The notes beneath the pieces are model-generated. The model was not told the DNA's origin. It did no database searches and worked only from the letters and a program-made list of their open reading frames with translations. The translations under genes and the position numbers were made by a program. A stretch of 11,320 nt of DNA from an uncultured Coriobacteriales bacterium (GTDB taxonomy: Bacteria > Actinomycetota > Coriobacteriia > Coriobacteriales > UMGS124), in the NCBI GenBank assembly GCA_934662525.1, contig CAKUKJ010000041.1, positions 1 through 11,320 on the forward strand, read 5' to 3'. Of this stretch, positions 6,356 to 11,320 are shown piece by piece; within the stretch, counting starts at the first letter, position 1, and each line of letters begins with the position of its first letter.

Positions 6356-9228
6356 TAGAACACATCCTCAGTCTTAGGCTCGCTCTGGAGCGTGGGCATG
6401 AACGGCTGGAACTCCTTGGGCTCGACCCAGACGTTGGCGGGCTTGTCGCCCTTCTCCACCTTGACGGTGAAGCCGCGGTTGGTGTAGGAGCCGTAGACCT
6501 CGTTGAACGGCGCGTCGTTCTTGGTCAGCACGTTGACGTTCATCTCGCGCCAGCCGGCGGAGCGCTGCTCTGCGGGGACGGACTCGTCGAAGCACTCGGG
6601 GTTCCAGTAGCGCTCCATCCACACAACGCCCGGCGCGACGCCCTCGGTGAGCTCGGCGATGCCGGCGATCTCGCCGCGGCGGCTCGTGACCTTGACCCAG
6701 TCGCCGTCCTCGATGCCCAGGTCGGCAACGGAGCGCGGGTTGATGCGCACGTGGGGAGCGGGGTACAGCTCGCGGGAGAACGCGGCGTGGCGCATGGTGC
6801 CGTGGTGGAAGTACGGCACGCGGCCCGAGGTCAGGATGAACGGGTACTCGCCGGCCTCACCGTTGGCCTCGTCGTTGACGGGCGACTCGGCAGGCTCGAT
6901 GAACTCGCAGATCGGGCTGTAGTCGTCGCAGGCCTCCTGGGGCTCGGGGTAGCAGAACGGGTAGCCGTTGCGGGCCATGCGCAGGAGCATCTGGCAGTAG
7001 ACCTCGATCTTGCGGCTCTCGGTGGCGAAGCCCGAAGGCAGGCCGTCGTCGCAGAGCTGCTCATGCTGGTCGTAGTTGAAATAGTCGGGCGTGACGCAGG
7101 GCACGTAGGAGTCGATGTCAGCCTGGAGGGTATCCCAGTCGGCTGCGCCCAGGGTCTGGGCAGTGGAGTCCTTGACCTCCTGCTCGGTGGCGCTGCCCAG
7201 GTAGGCGGTGACGCCGGGAGCGAGCTCGAGGCCGCCGGGGATGGAGCCGCCCCACATCTCCTGGCACTTCTTGATGACCTGGGCGGCGGGGATGGAGTGC
7301 GACACGGTCTCGCCAATGTGGGTGCACTCGTTCTGCAGCCACTGGGTGTCGAGCTGGGTCATGTTGACCATGGGCTCCTCCAGCCACTCGCGCAGCGGGA
7401 AGACCAGGTCGGCCGCCTCGATGTGGAAGGAGGTGAGCATCGGGTACTGGCCGATGATGAAGTCGACCTCGGGGAACACGTCGTACCAAGACTTGGCGTT
7501 GCCCAGCATGGCAAGCTTGTTGCCCGACATGTCGAACCACACGCGCGGCTTGAAGGGCTCGCCGGTGGCGATGGCCTCGCGCACCGTGGGGATGTGGGAG
7601 TGGCACCAGGCGTACAAGCCCTTGTGGTACTTCATGCCGAGGCGGTCCTGGAGCAGCTTGTTGAGGGTCTTCTGGGACTCGGGCATCTGCTCGCCGAGGG
7701 CCTTGATGCGCTCCTCGTTCTCGGCGTCGGACATGCCGATGACGGCGCCCACGCCGTACATGTCGGAGAACATGCCGGAGAAACCGTTGTTGTAGGTGAC
7801 CGGGCGGGTGTTGACGGTCTCACCGGTGTCGGTCATCGTGGAGAAGTAGCCGCCGCCCTTCTGCGTCATGGTGACACCAGGCTTGTTGACGCGGCCCATG
7901 ATGGAGTCCAGGCCCATGCAGCCCAGCGGCACCTGGGAGGCGGACTCACTCATGTCCGCCGCGACGCCGTTGGCGATGCCGCCCCAGTTCTCGGCGTACA
8001 TCTTGATGGCCTTCTCGTTGAGGTCGGCGGGCACCCAGGTGACTTCCTCGGTGTGCTCGAGCGTCCAGGGGTCGGCCTGCTCCTTGTAGATCTGGCCGGC
8101 GGTCTTGTACGTCTTGCCCTCGTAGTCGCCCTCCCAGAAGATCTCGGGATCCACGGCGGAATCCTCAGGGGCGCTGTACTCGAACGGCTGCACGGAGTCG
8201 GTCTTCAGGTCGTAGCACACATACGCCGGGGTGTTCTCAGGCGTGGTCTGCTCGAAGTCGGGGAAGAGCTCCTGGGCCTTCACGGGCAGCTTGGTGTCGG
8301 GGTCGATGAGGAAGGGCAGGTTGGTCCAGTACTTGGTGAACTGCTCGTCATAGAGCTTGTTCTCGAAGATGTAGCGGTACCAGGACAGAAGCACGCCCGT
8401 GTCGGTCTCGGGGCGCGGGGAGAGCCACACGTCGGCCTTGACGGCGTCGGGCGAGAAGTTGGGGTCGACGACGATGGTCTTGACGCCACGAGCGCGCAGG
8501 TCGGCCATGCCGCGGCCGGACTCGGCGGTCTCGGAGACGGAAGGCTGGGCGCCCCAGAGCACCACGAGCTCGGTCTTGTTGTTCTCCTCGTCGCGGAAAA
8601 TCTCCTGGACGGCGTTGTCTGCGATGGACTGGTCATCGCCGCCGTAGAAGAGCTTCGACAGGGACCAACGGGGCAGGTAGCACTGGGCGCAGCCGGGCTC
8701 GAAGACGGTGGGGGAGCCAAACGCCATGGGAAGCGTCATGGCCTCCATGAACGAGTAGGAGCCGCCGCCGCCGACAGAGGCGAAGAAGGCGTAGTTGCCG
8801 TACTGGTCGATGGCGTCCTTGATGTGGGTGGCCGCAAGCTCGATGGCCTCGTCCCAGGAGATGACCTCGAAGTCGGTCGTGCCGCGCTCGCCGACGCGCT
8901 TCAGCGGGTGCAGGATACGGCGCGGGCTGTACATGGTGTGCAGCTGGTTGAGGCCCTTGATGCACAGAGAGCCCTTCGACACGGGCGCGCGGTCGTCGCC
9001 CTCAAGCTTGGTGACCACGCCGTTCTCGATGGTGGCGACGGCCGGGCACATCTGGATGCAGCCGTGGCACGAGGTGTAGACCTTCTTGACCTCGTCAGCC
9101 TCGTCGGCGTATGCCGCAGGCGCCTCGACGAGAGAACCGCTCATCTGGGTGCCGATGGCCACCGCCGCGCCGGCAAGCGCCGCTGCCTTGACAAAGCTGC
9201 GGCGTGTGACGTTGGTGTTTGCTGCCAT
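6355..9228 (-). CDS. Tat-exported molybdopterin oxidoreductase, catalytic subunit (DMSO reductase superfamily)
   Basis: A 957-aa protein. The N-terminus has a Tat signal (TRRSFVK, residues 8-14, then a hydrophobic stretch) with a likely cleavage after AYA (about 41). The [4Fe-4S] site is C54-x2-C57-x3-C61-x27-C89, followed by the conserved Lys of CIKG. The molybdenum-ligand region is FEPGCAQCYLPRW (176-188), so the metal ligand is probably a cysteine, C183 or C180. The C-terminal dinucleotide-binding domain starts near 794 (ILTSGRVPYFHHGTMRH, then INPRSVADLGIEDGDWVKV) and includes WMERYWNPE (about 877-885 or slightly earlier). A Cys ligand and this C-terminal pattern suit the acetylene hydratase / thiosulfate-arsenate reductase branch, where the Eggerthella catechol dehydroxylases also belong. 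The substrate is not evident. The enzyme should act outside the cytoplasmic membrane with the iron-sulfur subunit encoded next. A strong ribosome binding site precedes ATG 9228. Confidence 0.93.
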   Translation of the reverse strand: MAANTNVTRRSFVKAAALAGAAVAIGTQMSGSLVEAPAAYADEADEVKKVYTSCHGCIQMCPAVATIENGVVTKLEGDDRAPVSKGSLCIKGLNQLHTMYSPRRILHPLKRVGERGTTDFEVISWDEAIELAATHIKDAIDQYGNYAFFASVGGGGSYSFMEAMTLPMAFGSPTVFEPGCAQCYLPRWSLSKLFYGGDDQSIADNAVQEIFRDEENNKTELVVLWGAQPSVSETAESGRGMADLRARGVKTIVVDPNFSPDAVKADVWLSPRPETDTGVLLSWYRYIFENKLYDEQFTKYWTNLPFLIDPDTKLPVKAQELFPDFEQTTPENTPAYVCYDLKTDSVQPFEYSAPEDSAVDPEIFWEGDYEGKTYKTAGQIYKEQADPWTLEHTEEVTWVPADLNEKAIKMYAENWGGIANGVAADMSESASQVPLGCMGLDSIMGRVNKPGVTMTQKGGGYFSTMTDTGETVNTRPVTYNNGFSGMFSDMYGVGAVIGMSDAENEERIKALGEQMPESQKTLNKLLQDRLGMKYHKGLYAWCHSHIPTVREAIATGEPFKPRVWFDMSGNKLAMLGNAKSWYDVFPEVDFIIGQYPMLTSFHIEAADLVFPLREWLEEPMVNMTQLDTQWLQNECTHIGETVSHSIPAAQVIKKCQEMWGGSIPGGLELAPGVTAYLGSATEQEVKDSTAQTLGAADWDTLQADIDSYVPCVTPDYFNYDQHEQLCDDGLPSGFATESRKIEVYCQMLLRMARNGYPFCYPEPQEACDDYSPICEFIEPAESPVNDEANGEAGEYPFILTSGRVPYFHHGTMRHAAFSRELYPAPHVRINPRSVADLGIEDGDWVKVTSRRGEIAGIAELTEGVAPGVVWMERYWNPECFDESVPAEQRSAGWREMNVNVLTKNDAPFNEVYGSYTNRGFTVKVEKGDKPANVWVEPKEFQPFMPTLQSEPKTEDVF

Positions 9229-9230
9229 GC

Positions 9231-9240
9231 TTTCCTCCCT
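9231..9240 (-). promoter_or_regulatory. Strong ribosome binding site of the molybdopterin subunit
   Basis: On the - strand AGGGAGGAAA precedes ATG 9228, with the GGAGG core five bases from the start. It fixes the start codon just before the Tat signal. Confidence 0.75.
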
Positions 9241-9285
9241 CTCCCTTGCTTGTACGTACGTTCCTTGCTGTATACGGAAGGGTGC

Positions 9286-10455
9286 CTAGTCTTGGACGCC
9301 CTTCAACTCATCGAGGTAGGCGTGGCCTTCCTCGCTAAGTTGCCAACCCTGGTTCCACTCGATGGCCGCCGCGTCGTGGAGCTTGTCCAAAAAGACGCTG
9401 GGCTGCATCTGCTCGGGGTTTCCTTTGCTGTCGAGGTGCCAGAGCACGTCGCGGCCCACGAGCAGCTGGCTCACCTCGTTGTAGGTGCGCGGTTCCTCCG
9501 AGAGGAACTCCAGCAGCTCGATATAGGTGTCGCGGCGCTCGGGCACGAGGTTCAGCAGCTCGATGAGGCGCGCGCGGGGAGTGTGCTGCTCCACCACGGC
9601 CTGCCCGGCGGGGGTGGTCATGAAGGCGTACTCGGCCACGAGGTCGTCGACCTCGTCCTCGGTGAGGCCGCGCTTGCGCTCAGCATCCACCACGTCGCCC
9701 TCGTCGTCGAGCTCGAAGCGCTCAAGGCCGCCGGCGTTCTCGAGCACGGCGATGTAGTGATAGGCGTTGGTGGAGGTGTGCTCAAACCCAGGCAGGGCCA
9801 TGACCATCCGCTCGATGTCGCGCAGCGGCTTGGACTCCTGGCAAAAGACGAGCGCCTTGTAGAAGAGCTCGCGCTGCAGGGGGTTACGCGTCACGGCCTC
9901 CGTGACCTTGGCGACCATGCGCCCGAACACGACCGGGTCGATGTAGCCTGCCTCGGCCTCGCTGGCCTGGATGTCGTCGAGGTCCTCCTCGGCGCGCGCG
10001 GCGTCGGTGAGGTCGGCAACAAGCTCCTCCTCGGACTCCTCGGCAGACGGCACCTCGGCCTCTGATTGGGGGGCGCCCGGCCTGGGAGCGACGCTCGTGG
10101 CCTTCACCGCGCCATGCGAGGCGTCGTAGTACACGCCGGCCTGCGCCGCCCAGCCCGCGCCTTGCGAGAGCCTCTCCACGGCGGCCTGGGCACGCTCCTC
10201 GCGGGCGGCCTCGTCGGCGGCGGCGCGCTCGGCAGCCTCCTCGGCCTCTCGGGCCTGCTTGACGGCGGCCTCGGCGGCCTCGCGCGCAGCAGCCTCCTCG
10301 GGGGTCTCGGACGCCTCTTGGGAAGTCGGCGCGTCGGCGCAGACAGCTGCGGAGGGGCCTTGCTCAGAGGCGATGGAGGCGCACGTGCGGTCGCGCTCGG
10401 CTGCCACATCCTTGTCGGCAGGCGCCCCTTCTTCGCGCACGACGTTCTCTTCCAT
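9286..10455 (-). CDS. Hypothetical protein with winged-helix-like C-terminal regions
   Basis: A 389-aa protein from ATG 10455; GGGGGAG six bases upstream decides the start against the in-frame ATG at 10539. I do not recognise a named family. Residues about 45-100 are an Ala/Glu/Arg-rich segment expected to form a coiled coil (EEAAAREAAEAAVKQARE...), followed by a low-complexity acidic linker to about 170. The rest looks globular. One helix-rich block, about 190-260 (NPLQRELFYKALVFCQESKP, then HYIAVLENAGGLERFELDD), and a second, about 305-385 (YIELLEFLSEEPRTYNEVSQ, then FLDKLHDAAAIEWNQGWQLS), each read like winged-helix modules with a final beta wing. No signal peptide or membrane segment is seen. 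The stop is 57 bp before the start of the molybdopterin subunit on the same strand, so it is likely first in the operon. A regulatory or assembly role is plausible but unproven. Confidence 0.85.
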   Translation of the reverse strand: MEENVVREEGAPADKDVAAERDRTCASIASEQGPSAAVCADAPTSQEASETPEEAAAREAAEAAVKQAREAEEAAERAAADEAAREERAQAAVERLSQGAGWAAQAGVYYDASHGAVKATSVAPRPGAPQSEAEVPSAEESEEELVADLTDAARAEEDLDDIQASEAEAGYIDPVVFGRMVAKVTEAVTRNPLQRELFYKALVFCQESKPLRDIERMVMALPGFEHTSTNAYHYIAVLENAGGLERFELDDEGDVVDAERKRGLTEDEVDDLVAEYAFMTTPAGQAVVEQHTPRARLIELLNLVPERRDTYIELLEFLSEEPRTYNEVSQLLVGRDVLWHLDSKGNPEQMQPSVFLDKLHDAAAIEWNQGWQLSEEGHAYLDELKGVQD

Positions 10456-10509
10456 GCTTGCTCCCCCTCTCCCGGGCACCGACCCCTTCGGCGCCATCGC
10501 GGCCGCTAT

Positions 10510-10528
10510 GGCAGGCATTGCGCCTGCC
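10510..10528 (-). other. Hairpin in the leader of the hypothetical gene
   Basis: GGCAGGC (10510-10516) and GCCTGCC (10522-10528) form a perfect 7-bp stem with a 5-base loop, 55-73 bp upstream of ATG 10455. It has no T-run. It may be an mRNA leader structure or a DNA palindrome. Confidence 0.5.
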
Positions 10529-10561
10529 CGGCCGCCCAAACTTCATCTCGTATGTCTCGGA

Positions 10562-10576
10562 TTCTTGCCCCAAGAA
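10562..10576. promoter_or_regulatory. Palindrome, candidate operator upstream of the reductase operon
   Basis: TTCTTG-CCC-CAAGAA is a perfect 6-bp inverted repeat with a 3-base spacer, 107 bp upstream of ATG 10455 and downstream of the flavoprotein terminator, which is where the operon promoter should be. Binding by the LuxR-type regulator is conceivable but unproven. Confidence 0.35.
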
Positions 10577-10655
10577 CCGTCCGAATGAAGCTCTACAGCG
10601 CACTAATGCATAGTTGTGTAGCCGCCGAACAGGCATTTTGGCAAAACGGGCCAAC

Positions 10656-10696
10656 AAAAAGCCGCCGCCCATGCCTAGACAGGCACAGACGGCGGC
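10656..10696 (-). terminator. Rho-independent terminator of the flavoprotein gene
   Basis: The stem is GCCGCCG (10661-10667)/CGGCGGC (10690-10696) with a nested stem TGCCT (10672-10676)/AGGCA (10681-10685). On the - strand it is followed by TTTTT (10660-10656). It begins about 50 bp after the flavoprotein stop. A separate hairpin CCTCGTG (10709-10715)/CACGAGG (10724-10730) lies between the stop and this terminator. The terminator isolates the flavoprotein gene from the reductase operon, implying a new promoter at about 10460-10655. Confidence 0.85.
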
Positions 10697-10746
10697 GCGA
10701 GAGCGATTCCTCGTGAACGTTGGCACGAGGGTCGTTGTGGCTTTTC

Positions 10747-11320
10747 CTACTCCTCGGTCGCGGCGTAGAGGCCAGCGATGTAGCCGGTGGTGATGACGCG
10801 GCCCAGGCCGTGGATGCGCATGCCGCCCGACGACTCGCCGCCGCAGTACAGGCCGGGGATAACCTGGCCGAACAGGTCCATGACCTGCATCTTGCGGTTC
10901 ACGCGCAGGCCGGTGGTGCAGTCATGGAAGCCGGGCGTGGACCAAGCCGCATAGAAGGGCCCCTCCTCGATCTTGTCGGTCATGCCATCCTTGCCGAAGT
11001 CCTCGTCGGTTCCCTTGTCCACGAGCTCGTTGTAGCGCTTGACGGTGGCCACGAGCGTGTCGGGGTCCATCTTGATCTGCTCGTAGTACTTGTTCACAAC
11101 CTTCTCGGCCAGCTCCTCAAGCGTGTCAGCCTCGAAGAAGCGGCCGTCCTCGCGGTCGACCGTGGTGTCGCTGATCTCCCAGCCCTCGCGCTCGACGGCC
11201 TTGGCGTCGAAGATGGTCCACAGGGGGCCGCCGTAGCGGTGCAGCTCGCCGTCGGAGGGGTCCACGGTAAGAACGCTCGCAAAGGCCGCCGCATTCCAGT
11301 CGGTGGAGGAGTCGGCCTCG
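10747..11320 (-). CDS. FAD-dependent fumarate-reductase-type flavoprotein, N-terminal part outside window
   Basis: The frame is open to the right edge and stops with TAG at 10747-10749, giving 190 visible C-terminal residues. It belongs to the FAD_binding_2 / flavocytochrome c fumarate reductase superfamily. YGGPLWTIFDAKAVER is the start of the capping region. GFHDCTTGLRVNRKMQVMD is followed by QVIPGLYCGGESSGGMRIHG and LGRVITTGYIAGLYAA, the C-terminal FAD-binding signature. The His of GFHDCTTG and the Arg of HGLGR correspond to substrate-binding His and Arg positions of fumarate reductase, judged by eye. Members reduce double bonds of varied small molecules (fumarate, urocanate, steroid enones, cinnamates), so the substrate cannot be told. 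Eggerthellaceae carry many such flavoproteins, often exported. It is a separate transcription unit ended by its own terminator. Confidence 0.9.
   Translation of the reverse strand, partial: EADSSTDWNAAAFASVLTVDPSDGELHRYGGPLWTIFDAKAVEREGWEISDTTVDREDGRFFEADTLEELAEKVVNKYYEQIKMDPDTLVATVKRYNELVDKGTDEDFGKDGMTDKIEEGPFYAAWSTPGFHDCTTGLRVNRKMQVMDLFGQVIPGLYCGGESSGGMRIHGLGRVITTGYIAGLYAATEE

Noticed and set aside
6751..10065. A very long open frame (1104 codons) on the + strand opposite the molybdopterin and hypothetical genes
   Set aside because: It is antisense to two well-supported genes, is made of low-complexity Val/Gly/Leu/His-rich sequence, and is the kind of frame that high third-position G+C leaves open by chance.
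10615..10644. A sigma-70-like promoter (TTGCCA, then TACACA) for the reductase operon on the - strand
   Set aside because: The -10 match is only three of six bases, so it cannot be told from chance.

Overview
The window looks like chromosomal DNA from an anaerobic gut actinobacterium of the Eggerthellaceae (Coriobacteriia). The reasons are the high G+C of most genes (for example 42 of 60 bases at 4741-4800), a 12-helix membrane protein fused to a LuxR-type DNA-binding domain, a Tat-exported molybdopterin reductase with its own iron-sulfur subunit and chaperone, and a nearby fumarate-reductase-like flavoprotein. This set is characteristic of that family. The species cannot be named from the sequence alone.

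Left end (1-492): the 3' part of a molybdate-binding Mop/TOBE protein on the + strand, followed by a clear rho-independent terminator.

Middle-left (about 500-2971): a lower-G+C patch with two unrelated-looking ATPase/nuclease-fold genes in divergent orientation. The first (- strand) is a DUF234-family protein that has lost its ATPase half; the break coincides with a perfect 15-bp inverted repeat. The second (+ strand) is an intact AAA/DUF4143 ATPase. Between them lie four 23-bp tandem repeats running up to the start of the DUF4143 gene. This patch looks like an accessory insertion between the Mop gene and the reductase locus.

Right (3005-10455): a - strand cluster, read from right to left. 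It runs: a conserved-looking hypothetical with winged-helix-like C-terminal regions; the 957-aa molybdopterin catalytic subunit with a Tat signal; a 200-aa subunit binding four [4Fe-4S] clusters, coupled by a TAATG overlap; a TorD-type chaperone; and the membrane LuxR-type regulator. The chaperone would mature the catalytic subunit, which would be exported together with the iron-sulfur subunit. The LuxR-type protein is the obvious candidate to sense the substrate or redox state and switch on the cluster. No membrane anchor subunit is visible. The 250-bp gap between the iron-sulfur and chaperone genes is packed with stable hairpins, including a composite three-way-junction fold.

Right end (10656-11320): the C-terminal part of a FAD-dependent fumarate-reductase-type flavoprotein on the - strand, cut by the window edge and closed by its own terminator.

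The substrate of the molybdenum enzyme is unknown. It resembles the branch that includes acetylene hydratase, thiosulfate/arsenate reductases and the gut catechol dehydroxylases, but this assignment is inference.
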